64,000 nt of DNA from CAYSUS01 sp964434165 (lineage in GTDB: Bacteria > Planctomycetota > Planctomycetia > Pirellulales > Thermoguttaceae): NCBI GenBank assembly GCA_964434165.1, contig CAYSUS010000015.1:27280-91279 (forward strand). Reading direction: 5' to 3'. A model generated the notes under the pieces. It saw only the letters and a program-made list of their open reading frames with translations. It was not told the origin of the DNA and made no database searches. Both the position numbers and the translations under genes were made by a program. Positions within the stretch are counted from its first letter, which is position 1. Every line of letters begins with the position of its first letter. Positions 17,965 to 27,637 of the stretch are shown here, one piece after another.

Positions 17965-18579
17965 TCACATGACCGCGGGGCGGTCCAGGTCGGAGTAGGG
18001 GTAGTAGCCCGCCTCCTTGAGCATGGCGATCAGCTTCTCGCCGCCGCCGCGTCGGGCGAATTCCATCTCGGAGCGGAAGACCTCGATCAGGACGAGCAGC
18101 CCGAACTCGGGGGCGTGCGCGCGCGACCCGTAGGCATCCAGTACGAGGCACCTGCCGCCGACGGTGTCCATCTCCTCGGGGAACTCGCACGTCTCGTGGG
18201 GATTGAGCGCCGCCTGGCCGCTGTACAGGGCGATGCAATTGAGGATCGCGTTGATGTTGCGGTGGGCGCGCCCGAAGGGCGTGTCCCCGTCGCGCGCCTC
18301 GTCGAGCGAGAGCGGGTGCCGGGTGAACATCACCAGCTCGTAGTTTTCGAACACGTCGCTGGAGGAGCCTTCGCCGGGCAACTCGCTGAGCTCCTTGGTG
18401 GCGATGGCGGTCCCCTCGATCCCGTTGGGGAAGTAGTACAGGTCGAGCGTTCCGCCGACGGCGAAAGGGATCAGGGCGTGCATGACCACGTCGTGCTCCT
18501 CGCCCAGCTCGGCGGCCATCATCTGGGACTTGCGCTCGTACCACTTCGCGGCGAGCCCTTCGTCGTGTTCTTCCGTCAT
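17965..18579 (-). CDS. Suppressor-of-fused-like (SUFU) domain protein
   Basis: A 204-residue soluble protein: DVVMHALIPFAVGGTLDLYY, TAIATKELSELPGEG, YELVMFTRHPL, then NAILNCIALYSGQAALNPHE and EVFRSEMEFARRGG. This pattern matches bacterial SUFU-domain proteins as I remember them, which occur as immunity-type or stand-alone proteins of unknown role. ATG 18579 starts the conserved part; the open frame further upstream is a GC-rich artefact. It is 158 bases downstream of the DinB gene on the same strand. Confidence 0.65.
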   Translation of the reverse strand: MTEEHDEGLAAKWYERKSQMMAAELGEEHDVVMHALIPFAVGGTLDLYYFPNGIEGTAIATKELSELPGEGSSSDVFENYELVMFTRHPLSLDEARDGDTPFGRAHRNINAILNCIALYSGQAALNPHETCEFPEEMDTVGGRCLVLDAYGSRAHAPEFGLLVLIEVFRSEMEFARRGGGEKLIAMLKEAGYYPYSDLDRPAVM

Positions 18580-18737
18580 GGGTTTTCTCCCGGGCCATGC
18601 CCGCCATTGCATGAACGCACTCCCGCCGCCGTTGCCCGACGCTACCACCTTGATTGTCGCGGCGGGGGCGGGGGCGTCAACCGGGCTCCGATCGCGGGGA
18701 GATGTCCCCGTGCGGACACCGGGGCCCAACGTCCCGC

Positions 18738-19217
18738 TCAATCCTCGGGCCATGCCCCCAAGGCACGGCGCACAAGCACGAGCTGCCCGAGGTGGTAGGC
18801 GTTGTGGTCGGCCACGAGCAGGGCCTCGCGGAGCACGGTCTGGCCGTCGCCGTGCGGGATCGCGGCCAACAGGTCCACCTGGGGATCGGCCACGAGCTGC
18901 TGCATGGCGTGAAGATCGGCGCGGAAGGCGTCCAGGGCGGCGCCCCACGCCTCCGGGTCGGGCGGGGCGTCGCCGCGGGGCCAGTAGCCCTCGGGGAAGG
19001 CCGGCGAGACGTGGTCCGCGCGGCGGCAGAAGTCGACGATGTCGCGCTGGGCGATCCGCATGTGCTCCACCAGGCGCCACGGCGTGTGGGGGATGTCTTT
19101 CGCGCGGGCGCCGCGCAGCCGGGGCGGCAGGTCGGCCGCGGCCGCCTCGAAGTCGAGGTGCGCCCCGCCGCCGCGGAGCAGGTACAGCAGGTGATCGCGG
19201 AGGGCCTGTTGCGACAT
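18738..19217 (-). CDS. DinB-like protein
   Basis: A 159-residue four-helix protein. PWRLVEHMRIAQRDIVDF gives the first metal-ligand His region, and VADHNAYHLGQLVLVRR near the C-terminus has the paired His residues 4 apart typical of DinB/YfiT proteins. These bind a divalent metal and include thiol-dependent transferases and hydrolases. AAGGAGA lies upstream of ATG 19217. Likely co-transcribed with the SUFU-like gene. Confidence 0.85.
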   Translation of the reverse strand: MSQQALRDHLLYLLRGGGAHLDFEAAAADLPPRLRGARAKDIPHTPWRLVEHMRIAQRDIVDFCRRADHVSPAFPEGYWPRGDAPPDPEAWGAALDAFRADLHAMQQLVADPQVDLLAAIPHGDGQTVLREALLVADHNAYHLGQLVLVRRALGAWPED

Positions 19218-19342
19218 TTCAGGTCTCCTTCGGTGAGCGCACCGTCCGCCACAGGGCCGGAAGACGGGGTTCGGCCACCCGTGCCCGATTCCACCAGGGG
19301 ACCGCCTTGCTAAGCACGTGCACGCGTGGGTTTGCGGCTCCG

Positions 19343-21361
19343 TCACCTGGCCGGTTCGAGCGCGAGCTGGTCGATGCCGAACATGTAGCTCTTGACCGCC
19401 TTCTCGTTGGCCCCCACGATGCGGACGCTTAAGGTGTGCTCGCCCTCGGCCAGGTCGAAAGAGCCCAAAGAGATGGGCTCCGTATTGGTTACCTCGGGAT
19501 GGTAGAGGTCGATCTCCGGCCCGGCCTTCCTGCCATCGAGCGCGAGCTGCACGACGGCGTAGTCCCGGGCCTTGGTGAGCACGACGCTCACGTCGTATTT
19601 GCCGGCCTTCTTGACGGGCACGGCCAGCTCGAGCGTGTCGCCCGGCTTGGCCCCGGTCCACCAGAGATGGTTGTTGTCCTTCCAGGTGCCGGCCTTGAAG
19701 TGGCCCATGCCCTGGGTCTGGACGTTGCCCGGCGGCGTGCCGAGGATCTTGAATCCGGCGGCGGTGGGCGGAGTCTTCTCGTAGTAGTCGTGGCGATCCG
19801 CGATGGGCGCAGGCTCGAACGCATGGCCGGTCCTCTTCCCAGCATACCAGCAGACCGTCGCCGCGTACTGCGTTCCTTTCTCCTCGGTGCGGTAGTACTT
19901 CTCGATGCAGGCCTCGAAGGACTTGTGGAAGGGCACGCTGTCGGCCACGTGCCAGCGGAGCACCGACTGATGGCCGCGGTTTCCGCTGGTCATGGTCTGG
20001 GCGTGGAAGGGCCGCTGGAACAGGCCCGGATGGCACCACGCGTAGCCGAAGTAGTCCTCGCTGCCGGTGCCGAACGTCGAAGGGTACTTCTCGCCGTCGA
20101 CGAAGAACTTCTCGTCGCCCTCGCCCCACCAGCCGCCTTGCGGGTTCCACACGTGGAGCATGACTCCGCAGAAACGGCCGGTCCCGGCGACGTCGAGCAG
20201 AAGCCAGTCCGGCCAGCGATCTTCGGGGACCTCGGCCGCGTCACGATGCCACCAACAGTGGAAGTGATTGAACAGGTCGAGCCCCTTGGGGAGCGGCGCG
20301 TGGACGATCTCGTACTCGACCTCGCGCGGCTCGTCCCCTTCGTTGAGAAGCTCGAGCACCGCGCTGTTCTTGAACGGCATGTACCAGTAGGCGTACGCCC
20401 CCTCGTCGGTCATGCCGGTAACGAGCGTCTTGTAAGGATTGTAGCCGGGCGCGGTGCCGAAGAAGTCGCCGGCGGGGCACCACACCTGCGGCTTCCGGGC
20501 CTCGTCGAAGGTGATCTTGAGCACGAGTTGCCGCAGCGCGGCCATCTGGTCGTCGCGGTCCTTGAAATCCATCTTGGCGCGGATCGCCGTGATCGCCCTA
20601 GCCCGGGCGATCTCCAGCCGTTCCGCCTTGCCAGGCGCGATGCGGACCGTGTTGCGGATCGTCTCCTCGTCCTCTCGCGGTCCGGCCGGGTCGGTGCCCA
20701 GCTTGTCGCGGAGGAAGGTGTCGACCTGCTCCAAGGTCGCCGCATTCTCGGCCGCGATTTGCCTGGAGAAGGTGGGCACGCGCGTGTTGCGGGGGAACGT
20801 GGTGTAGACGAACTGGTAATAGCGCCCCCAGCCCTTTTCGGCCACGATCTTGCACGACTTCTGATACGGGATGGGGTAATAGAGGTTCTGCCCCTTGCAG
20901 CCCAACTCGCCCAGGTCGTAGGAGAGCATAGGGTAGTTGAACGGCGCGGTCCGGCCAGTGAAATAGTCTTTGAAAGGTAGATCCACCGCAGGCGTCTCCT
21001 GGCCGTCGAGGTAGATCTTCACGTGCCCGTCCTGAGCCCGGGCGGACCAGACCCGCCAGATGCAGCCCGGTCCGTCCATCTCGGCCATCACTTCCAGGTC
21101 GCCTTCGCGGCGGATGATGCCGTTGCCGTCGCCGTTGGCGCCCCAGTTGACGTACTCGTCCTTCTCGGCGTCGTACTGGCTGCGGCGGTCCCAGCTCGAC
21201 CACTGCTTGCAAGTCTCGCCGGGACGGGGCGGCGCGGCCAGGTGCTCCAGGTCGATCATCCGGCGCACCAGCTCGGGGTAGGTGAGCTGCTCTTGGCCCA
21301 GGGCCGCGTGGGAGGAACCGAGAAGAAGCAAGGCCGCGCATGCTGCAATCAAGCGTGTCAT
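19343..21361 (-). CDS. Exported DUF2961 (GH172-family) protein
   Basis: A 672-residue protein with signal peptide MTRLIAACAALLLLGSSHAA. The core shows family hallmarks: ISSWDR-type WSSWDRRSQYDAEKD, NGIIRREGDLEVMAEMDGPG, CIWRVWSA, VDLPFKDYFTG, and GEGDEKFFVDGEKYPSTFGT followed by SEDYFGYAW. GH172 members include fructanases and arabinofuranosidases. The last 120 residues form a separate beta domain (AGKYDVSVVLTKARDYAVVQ), as is usual for DUF2961. It starts 38 bases after the stop of the GH116 gene, with GGAGA before the ATG, so they form an operon. Confidence 0.9.
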   Translation of the reverse strand: MTRLIAACAALLLLGSSHAALGQEQLTYPELVRRMIDLEHLAAPPRPGETCKQWSSWDRRSQYDAEKDEYVNWGANGDGNGIIRREGDLEVMAEMDGPGCIWRVWSARAQDGHVKIYLDGQETPAVDLPFKDYFTGRTAPFNYPMLSYDLGELGCKGQNLYYPIPYQKSCKIVAEKGWGRYYQFVYTTFPRNTRVPTFSRQIAAENAATLEQVDTFLRDKLGTDPAGPREDEETIRNTVRIAPGKAERLEIARARAITAIRAKMDFKDRDDQMAALRQLVLKITFDEARKPQVWCPAGDFFGTAPGYNPYKTLVTGMTDEGAYAYWYMPFKNSAVLELLNEGDEPREVEYEIVHAPLPKGLDLFNHFHCWWHRDAAEVPEDRWPDWLLLDVAGTGRFCGVMLHVWNPQGGWWGEGDEKFFVDGEKYPSTFGTGSEDYFGYAWCHPGLFQRPFHAQTMTSGNRGHQSVLRWHVADSVPFHKSFEACIEKYYRTEEKGTQYAATVCWYAGKRTGHAFEPAPIADRHDYYEKTPPTAAGFKILGTPPGNVQTQGMGHFKAGTWKDNNHLWWTGAKPGDTLELAVPVKKAGKYDVSVVLTKARDYAVVQLALDGRKAGPEIDLYHPEVTNTEPISLGSFDLAEGEHTLSVRIVGANEKAVKSYMFGIDQLALEPAR

Positions 21362-21399
21362 GGTGTGTCTCCAGTCGAAGGGGTGGAGATTCCGGGGTC

Positions 21400-24300
21400 T
21401 CAGGTGGCAATCGTCACGACAACCGTCCCATTCTCGCCGACCAGCAGAGGTTGCTTCAACTCCACGGCGACGCGCTTCTGCTCCTGCTTCGCCTCGGCCG
21501 CCACGGCCTTGCCCCCGATCTCGACGGAGGCCTCCTTCATCGTGGCTCCGTCGGGCAGCTCAAATGCCAGGCTACTCAGCTTCAGGCGGCCCCACCTCAC
21601 CTCGATCCGCTCCTCCTGCCTGCCCTTCTCGCGTTTCTGGGCGATCGTGCCCCATCCCTCGGCCGCGGTGAATGCCGCGCGGAAGTCCTCCGGCGTGATC
21701 CGCGGGGCGAAGCCGAGATGCCCCTTCGGCCCGTGGTACTCAAACCCGCACAGGCCGAGAAACACCCCGTGGCTGGCCATGCCGCGCGCGTAGTGGTCGC
21801 CGCACTCGATCTCGTTCCAGGGGTTGTGCTTGCTGGGGTGATAGCGATCATGAACAGCGCGGCACATGGCCAGGGCCTCGGTCAGGTGGCCTTCCCAGGC
21901 CATGTTGCCGGCCACCTGGTACTCGATGCCCGTCCACACCTCGTTCTTGTACCGCACGCCCTCGGGGATGTACGGCGTCTTGGGCCAGGTGCAGGTGAAG
22001 AGGCCGGCCTCGCCGGGGCGAGCGAACCACCGCTCGGGTTTGTGGGCCCGGTTGTGCGGTCCCGTGTCCGGGGCCCAGTTGTACTTCCAGATCGACTGGA
22101 GCGTCGCGTCCACGTTCTCCTTCGGATACACGTAGCCCAACCCCACCTGGTGGGCCCAGCCCTGGCCGAAGAGCTGATCCGAGAGGCACCCATGCCCGTA
22201 TTGGGCCTTGGGGTGTTTCTTGAGGTCCACGTCCTGGAAGAAATACTCGCCGTCGAACAGGCGCTCGAGCGAGAGCCTCTGACCGCTCTGGAAGATCTCG
22301 TGGCAGGTCTTGGCGAACTCCTTGTCGCCCCGCTCCCGGGCCATCTCCTCCCCGGCCCGCAGCGCGGCCAGGTAGAGCGATCCGACCATGGTGTTGGGGC
22401 CGTAGAAGTTGATGTCGTAGGTGTTGTGCTGCGAGCCCTCGATCAGCCCGTCGCCGTTGCGGTCCTCGTGGATGAGGAACTGCAGGGCCTTCTTGATCCG
22501 CGGCCAGAGGGCCTTGAGGAACGTGTCGTCGGCCGAGACGAGGTGCTCGCGGTAGGCCTTCAGCACGGTGCCGGCCTGGCCGTCGGCGGCCCACATGTTC
22601 CAGCCCTCGCCGCGGAAGCGGACCATGCCGGTTTCCTCCACGAACCCGGCCTCGGGGTCGTAGTCCTGCATCCGGCGCACGGAGCGCTCCAGCTCGGGGA
22701 ACAGCCGGGCCATGGAGTGCTCGTAGTTCCACACGTGGGTGCACGTGCCGTGGCAGCAGCCCACTCCTTCCCAGGCCCAGAACCGGCCGCTCGACCACCA
22801 CTGGCACGTGCCCGTGGCCAGCGTCGAGGCCGTGGAGAAGAGCCGGTCCAGAAGCCAGTGGGGCAGCGTCGAGTCGTACCAGGTCTTGTGCCACAGCCGC
22901 GTCTGGGAGGCCAAACGGTCGAAGTGCTCGGCCACGTGCGAGGCCACCTCCGCCGCGTCGGCGAACCGCGCGGCGTAGAACTGGCCGCGGGCCTGGCCGC
23001 GCTCCTCGCGGTTGGGGAAATGCCACGCGACGAGGAAGGTTACCTGGGCCTCTTCGCCAGCGGGAAGCGTTACTCTCTTGCCAACGGCCCCGAGGAGCGT
23101 CTCGCCGAAGGGCTTCGCCGCTTCGCAGTCGGCCTGACCGTCCTGCTGAGAGAACACCGTTTCGGCCGTCGGTCCCCCGGTCAGCGAGGCGGAAGAGAAG
23201 ACCTCCTCGCCCGAGTCGAGCAAGGCCAGGCCCATCGTGCCGTAGTCGGCCTGCTTCTCCAGCGGGCCGCCGCGCGCGGATCGCGGCGTGTCGCGGAGCT
23301 CGATCTGGTCGACGTTGATGTGCCCCCAGGGGCCGGACGCCGCGTCGAGGATCTCGATGCGGGCTTGCTTGCCGGCCAGGTCGCGGACGTCCCAGTTCTG
23401 CCACTGGAGCTTCTCGTTGTTCGTGCCCTGGGCGGTGCGCACGGTCTTGCCGCCCACGACGAGGTTGATGCACGTCTTGCCCGGGTGCTTGCCGCCGCCG
23501 ATGAGGAAGCTGATCCACGCCCGGTCGATCGTGAGCTCCGGCGAGGTGAGCTTGCCGTGGGGCTCGTCGCCGCGGAGGAACGTATTGACCAGCCCCTTGC
23601 CCGAGAAGCCGCTGACCTCCTGCTGCCCCGGGAGCGTCCCCTTGGCGGGCCCCGTGCCGAACGCCTCGCCCTCGACCTTCCACCGGCCGTAGTCCTCGCC
23701 CTCGAAGTCGGACAGCACGATCGGCTTGCGGGGCGTTTTCGGCGCGGGGAGCGATTGGGCCCGGCCGAGGACCATGGTCAGGCCGTCGCGGCGGAGCACC
23801 TCGTTGATCCGCTTGCACGGCATCTCCTGGCCGCTGTGCGCGCAGACGCCGTTTTCCAGCCAGCCGGCCAGGGAGACGTCGAGCGGCCTTTCAGTCTTGT
23901 TCTTCAGCGTGAACTGGAGGACCGTGGCCGGCAGCGCGGACTCCGTCGCTCTGAGCGGAATGAAGGGCGAGAACGCCTCCAGAGACGCGGCCACGGGGAA
24001 GTCCTTGTCGTCGTACTCGACCAGGCCGATCGGGTACTCGCCGCAGAACCGCACCCCGGGGAAGCCCCGGCCATCGAGCGTACGTACGGCGGCCTTTCCT
24101 TCGGATTCGACTCGCAGCGCAAAGCCCTGCTTCAGCCCCGGCTCGGGCTTGCGTCCCACCTCGTAGTTCGTGGCCCCGTACCCGGTGAAGTTCCGCTCGT
24201 TGGAGAGCTGCCAGCAAGCGAGCGTTCCGTCGCCGGCCAGGTAGAGCTGGCCCGCGCAGAGGCCGCCCACCGGCATGCCGATCGTTTCCAGGTCCTTGCC

Positions 24301-24579
24301 TTCATACCAAGTGCGATCGCCCTTCGCAAACAGCGACGCGATCCACTCCTTCGTGAGCTTCTTGTCGGCGGGCACGGTGTGGCCGGCCGTGTCCTTCTTG
24401 TCGAACGGTCCGGCCATGGCCGCCGCGCCGCTTCCGGCCCCGGCCGAGGCGGCCAGCCCGGCCACCTTGATGAACGTGCGCCGGGGGATGGACGCGGGAC
24501 AGCAGGAGGAGCCGGGCTCGCAGCAGGAGCCGGCGGGCACAGCGCGATCGGCGGACGCAGGGCTCTCGGGGCGTTTCAT
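21400..24579 (-). CDS. Tat-exported GH116-like glycoside hydrolase with inserted levanase-type module
   Basis: A 1059-residue protein. Twin-arginine signal RRTFIK (33-38). N-terminal GH116 beta domain from about 85 (GMPVGGLCAGQLYLAGDGTL). Residues about 289-432 look inserted: FEGEDYGRWKVEGEAFGTG, SFLIGGGKHPGKTCINL, and GPWGHINVDQIELRD, which match the small beta domain seen before GH32 levanases. The catalytic helical domain follows: E604 in WAWEGVG is placed like the family nucleophile, and D722 in NTYDINFYG like the acid/base. These residue roles are by motif position, not alignment. Family members are beta-glucosidases, xylosidases and N-acetylglucosaminidases. A Cys-rich stretch precedes the Tat motif. 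Confidence 0.88.
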   Translation of the reverse strand: MKRPESPASADRAVPAGSCCEPGSSCCPASIPRRTFIKVAGLAASAGAGSGAAAMAGPFDKKDTAGHTVPADKKLTKEWIASLFAKGDRTWYEGKDLETIGMPVGGLCAGQLYLAGDGTLACWQLSNERNFTGYGATNYEVGRKPEPGLKQGFALRVESEGKAAVRTLDGRGFPGVRFCGEYPIGLVEYDDKDFPVAASLEAFSPFIPLRATESALPATVLQFTLKNKTERPLDVSLAGWLENGVCAHSGQEMPCKRINEVLRRDGLTMVLGRAQSLPAPKTPRKPIVLSDFEGEDYGRWKVEGEAFGTGPAKGTLPGQQEVSGFSGKGLVNTFLRGDEPHGKLTSPELTIDRAWISFLIGGGKHPGKTCINLVVGGKTVRTAQGTNNEKLQWQNWDVRDLAGKQARIEILDAASGPWGHINVDQIELRDTPRSARGGPLEKQADYGTMGLALLDSGEEVFSSASLTGGPTAETVFSQQDGQADCEAAKPFGETLLGAVGKRVTLPAGEEAQVTFLVAWHFPNREERGQARGQFYAARFADAAEVASHVAEHFDRLASQTRLWHKTWYDSTLPHWLLDRLFSTASTLATGTCQWWSSGRFWAWEGVGCCHGTCTHVWNYEHSMARLFPELERSVRRMQDYDPEAGFVEETGMVRFRGEGWNMWAADGQAGTVLKAYREHLVSADDTFLKALWPRIKKALQFLIHEDRNGDGLIEGSQHNTYDINFYGPNTMVGSLYLAALRAGEEMARERGDKEFAKTCHEIFQSGQRLSLERLFDGEYFFQDVDLKKHPKAQYGHGCLSDQLFGQGWAHQVGLGYVYPKENVDATLQSIWKYNWAPDTGPHNRAHKPERWFARPGEAGLFTCTWPKTPYIPEGVRYKNEVWTGIEYQVAGNMAWEGHLTEALAMCRAVHDRYHPSKHNPWNEIECGDHYARGMASHGVFLGLCGFEYHGPKGHLGFAPRITPEDFRAAFTAAEGWGTIAQKREKGRQEERIEVRWGRLKLSSLAFELPDGATMKEASVEIGGKAVAAEAKQEQKRVAVELKQPLLVGENGTVVVTIAT

Positions 24580-24828
24580 CGGCTAGGTCCTCGGAGGTGG
24601 GCGTGGAGGGAAGCAGGCCGCGATACCGGTTTGCCTTGCCCCGCGCGAGGGGCGACGCGCCCTCGATTGTATCCGCGGCGCGGGGCGGTTCAACGGCGGC
24701 TCCGTCCGAGCCCCGAATGGACTCTGAATCCGAGGGGACGAGGGTGCCTGGCCAGCCCGATCCCTTGCGCGGCGTGCCGGGCGAAGCTGTCGTCCGGGCA
24801 CCCGCATCGATGCGCGAAGGTCTTCGCA

Positions 24829-25467
24829 CTACGCGCGCGGCACGGCCCGCCGCCGCCAAGCGTAGCCGCCCAGGCAGAGGAGCACGCCGGACCACACCAG
24901 CCACGTGGCGGGCTCGGGGGTCGGGGGGTGCTGGGACGGGTTCGACTGCGCAACGGCCGTGGCGTTGACCTGGTTGAACTCGACCTTCGCCGTTCCCGTG
25001 AAGTACGTGTCGTGGCGGCTGTCCGGGAAGTTCGGCATCAGCCCGCCGTCAAGCCCGAACGACTGCACGCCCAGGTAGTCCGTCGAGAGGAAGAGCTGAT
25101 AGGACGTGCCCGGAGGCGGCTGGAGCTGGGCGACGTGGGTTTGGAACTCGTCGATCACGGCCTGGACCGGATCGCCCAGATCGACCAGGCTGGTCGTAAG
25201 GAAATCCAGGTCCGTCATCGTGCCGTGCGACGCCGTCAGGCCGCTCAAGTGCGGGTCCATCGCGGTCTCCACCGCGGCGGCCAGGTCCGCGCTCATGCAG
25301 GTCGCCGCGGCGTAGGCCGCCAGGTCGGCGGGCGAACCTACCACGTCCAGCGTGCCAAAGGCCACGCTCGTATTGACGACCACGTGCTGGTAGAGGAGGT
25401 CCCGATCGGGACAGAAACCCAGCGCCGTACTGCCGACCGCCAGACAGGTAGCAAGAAACGCGCTCAT
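24829..25467 (-). CDS. PEP-CTERM sorting-domain protein
   Basis: A 212-residue secreted protein. A short N-terminal hydrophobic segment acts as signal. The body (20-180) has no family I recognise. The C-terminus TPEPATWLVWSGVLLCLGG then YAWRRR is a textbook PEP-CTERM tail: PEP motif, transmembrane helix, Arg cluster, recognised by an exosortase for surface anchoring or release. It has its own promoter (25530-25557). Confidence 0.85.
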   Translation of the reverse strand: MSAFLATCLAVGSTALGFCPDRDLLYQHVVVNTSVAFGTLDVVGSPADLAAYAAATCMSADLAAAVETAMDPHLSGLTASHGTMTDLDFLTTSLVDLGDPVQAVIDEFQTHVAQLQPPPGTSYQLFLSTDYLGVQSFGLDGGLMPNFPDSRHDTYFTGTAKVEFNQVNATAVAQSNPSQHPPTPEPATWLVWSGVLLCLGGYAWRRRAVPRA

Positions 25468-25529
25468 GAAAGGACCCTCCCGGATGCGAACCTCAAGATG
25501 CCTTGCCCTTCCTGGAAAATGCGCCGCTC

Positions 25530-25557
25530 AGCGTAGCAGGACCACCGGGCGCGTCAA
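25530..25557 (-). promoter_or_regulatory. Promoter of the 212-residue PEP-CTERM gene
   Basis: On the minus strand, TTGACG (25552-25557) is followed after 16 bases by TACGCT (25530-25535). The leader to the start codon at 25467 is about 55 bases. The -10 is identical to that of the promoter at 28873-28901, which also serves a PEP-CTERM gene. Confidence 0.65.
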
Positions 25558-25711
25558 CTATCCCCCCGCCTGAGGGAATCGGCTTGGCCTCGACATGGCG
25601 AATCGGCCCCTGGACGAGTTGCGGGCCTGGAGGCTCAAATAGTCGCAGCCGCTCCGCGGCGCGGCGAAGCAGGGCACACGGTTTCCCGTCTGGCACTTGG
25701 GGGTCTCGGCC

Positions 25712-27136
25712 ATGATCGCGCGTCGGATCGTCCTCGCCATCGCTGCCTGGCACTTCCTCGTCGCGGCGCATGCCGCCGCAGGCCGGCCGGCCGACCCGTC
25801 CGGCCGCATCCAGCCCTGGTCCGGGAACCCGCGCTACTGGCAATACCAGGGCAGGCCCGTGCTGCTGTTGGGCGGAAGCCAGGACGACAATTTGTTCCAG
25901 ATCCCCGACCTCCGGGAGCATCTCGACGCGATGGCCCGGGCCGGGGCCAACTACATCCGCAACACGATGAGCGACCGCCGCGACAAGGGACACGAGGTTT
26001 ATCCCTTCAAACGGCTCGCCAGCGGCAAGTACGACCTCAACCAGTGGAACGACGCCTACTGGCGGCGACTGGAGAACATGCTCCGCTGGACGCACCAGCG
26101 CCGGATCATCGTGCAGATCGAGGTCTGGGACCGCTTCGATTACTCGCGCGACCACTGGGAGCCCCACCCCTACAACCCGGCGAACAACGTCAATTACACG
26201 CACAAGGAGTCGGGGCTGGCCGCGCGCTATCCCGACCACCCGGGGCGCAACCGCCAGCCGTTCTTCTTCACCACGCCCGGGCAGCGGAACAACCAGGTCG
26301 TGCTGCCCTTCCAGCAGCGGCAGGTGGAGAAGATGCTCTCCTGCGCGCTCCGGTACGATCACGTGCTCTACTGCATCGACAACGAGACGTCGGGCGAGGA
26401 GGCGTGGGGCGCGTACTGGGCCGAGCTCATCCGCCGGCGCGCGGCCGAGCAGGGGAAGCGGGTCTGTCTGACGGAGATGTGGGACGCCTGGGACCTGAAG
26501 TCCGAGGAGCACAAGCGCACGCTCGACTACCCGGAGCGCTACCAGTTCGCCGACGTCTCGCAGAACAACCACCAGAAGGGTCAGCGGCACTGGGACAACT
26601 TCCAGTGGGTGCGGGCGTACGTGGCCAAGAAGCCGCGGCCCCTGAACACGGTGAAGACCTACGGGGCCGACGGAGGCCGGTTCGGCGACGACCGCGACGG
26701 GCTGGAGCGGTGGTGGCGGCACGTGATCGGCGGGGCGGCCGCGGCGCGGTTCCACCGGCCCGACTCGGGACTGGGGTTTTCAGAGGCAGCGGCCGCCTCG
26801 ATCCGCGCCGCGCGCAAGCTGGAGTCGATCGTCAGGCTGTGGGACGTGGAGCCGGCCAACGCGCTGCTCACGGAGCGCGCGGACAACGAGGCCTACCTGG
26901 CCGCCCGGCCGGGCCAGGCCTACGTGCTCTACTTCCCGGACGGCGGCTCTGTTGGACTGGACCTCAAGCGGATCAAGGGTGAGTTTGAGGTGCGGTGGAT
27001 CGACGTGGGCCGCGGCGAGTGGAGCAAGCGCGAGCGCCTCGAGGCCGGCGGCGTGGCGACCATCGACGCCCCGGCGAAAGGCCACTGGGTCGCGGCCATC
27101 GCGCGCCCGCCCGGCGACCCGCCCGAGGCCGACTGA
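25712..27136 (+). CDS. Exported apiosidase-like (DUF4038) glycoside hydrolase
   Basis: A 474-residue protein. Signal peptide MIARRIVLAIAAWHFLVAAHA. A (beta/alpha)8-type domain follows: WQYQGRPVLLLGGSQDDNLF, LREHLDAMARAGANYIRN, IIVQIEVWDRFDY, and YCIDNETSGEEAWG, where E of NETS could be catalytic. The last 80 residues (AYVLYFPDGGSVGLDL ... WIDVGRGEW) match the Collagen_bind_2-type domain that ends DUF4038 proteins. GH140 apiosidases share this fold; the true substrate is unknown. ATG 25712 is preferred to TTG 25697 because it directly precedes the signal peptide. Confidence 0.8.
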   Translation: MIARRIVLAIAAWHFLVAAHAAAGRPADPSGRIQPWSGNPRYWQYQGRPVLLLGGSQDDNLFQIPDLREHLDAMARAGANYIRNTMSDRRDKGHEVYPFKRLASGKYDLNQWNDAYWRRLENMLRWTHQRRIIVQIEVWDRFDYSRDHWEPHPYNPANNVNYTHKESGLAARYPDHPGRNRQPFFFTTPGQRNNQVVLPFQQRQVEKMLSCALRYDHVLYCIDNETSGEEAWGAYWAELIRRRAAEQGKRVCLTEMWDAWDLKSEEHKRTLDYPERYQFADVSQNNHQKGQRHWDNFQWVRAYVAKKPRPLNTVKTYGADGGRFGDDRDGLERWWRHVIGGAAAARFHRPDSGLGFSEAAAASIRAARKLESIVRLWDVEPANALLTERADNEAYLAARPGQAYVLYFPDGGSVGLDLKRIKGEFEVRWIDVGRGEWSKRERLEAGGVATIDAPAKGHWVAAIARPPGDPPEAD

Positions 27137-27637
27137 CCGGAGAGCACAGCCCGGTGGATGGGGTGCTTCGACTGGTTTTCCGGGGTTGGGGGAGAAGACC
27201 CCAGAGGCACGGAGGGCACCGCGGCGGGGCAGGCGGCGCGGGCTGCTTGCCGGCCCGTGTGGTCTTGGGTGTCGGAAGCCTTTCGTCGGGCCTTGGTGCC
27301 CTCCCGGCCGGCATGGACCTCGACACGACCATGGCCCCCAGAAGGTACCCGGGCAAACAAGCTGCCCGTGGCATCCGGCCGTTTCTTCACCAGCCCGGTG
27401 ATCTTCGATCGCAATTTCGGCGGTGCGCAGATCGCAGCCTTCGTCAACGCATGCCACGCCGTCGAACGACTCGTTCCCCAGTGCCCGCAATTGGTGGATC
27501 CCGCGGCGGCCTTCGCGAAAGGGGACGGTCGTCGCCGCCTGCCTCGCGGCGTAGAATGGAGCGACAAGCGCGGGCCGCCGAGGTCGCGGCCGCGTCCGTC
27601 GTCACGCAGCGGGACCGTCCAACACCACGACCGAACG
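27137..27637. other. No recognisable gene
   Basis: About 500 GC-rich bases between the apiosidase-like gene and the TPR gene. Open frames exist on both strands, but none has a recognisable motif, a credible start or normal composition. Confidence 0.45.

Noticed and set aside
21340..25536. 1398-codon plus-strand open frame
   Set aside because: It is a shadow of the minus-strand GH116-like gene and its neighbour; the reverse strand carries the recognisable motifs.
27158..27637. N-terminal extension of the TPR protein
   Set aside because: The open frame reads as low-complexity sequence; the transmembrane helix at ATG 27638 is a natural start.
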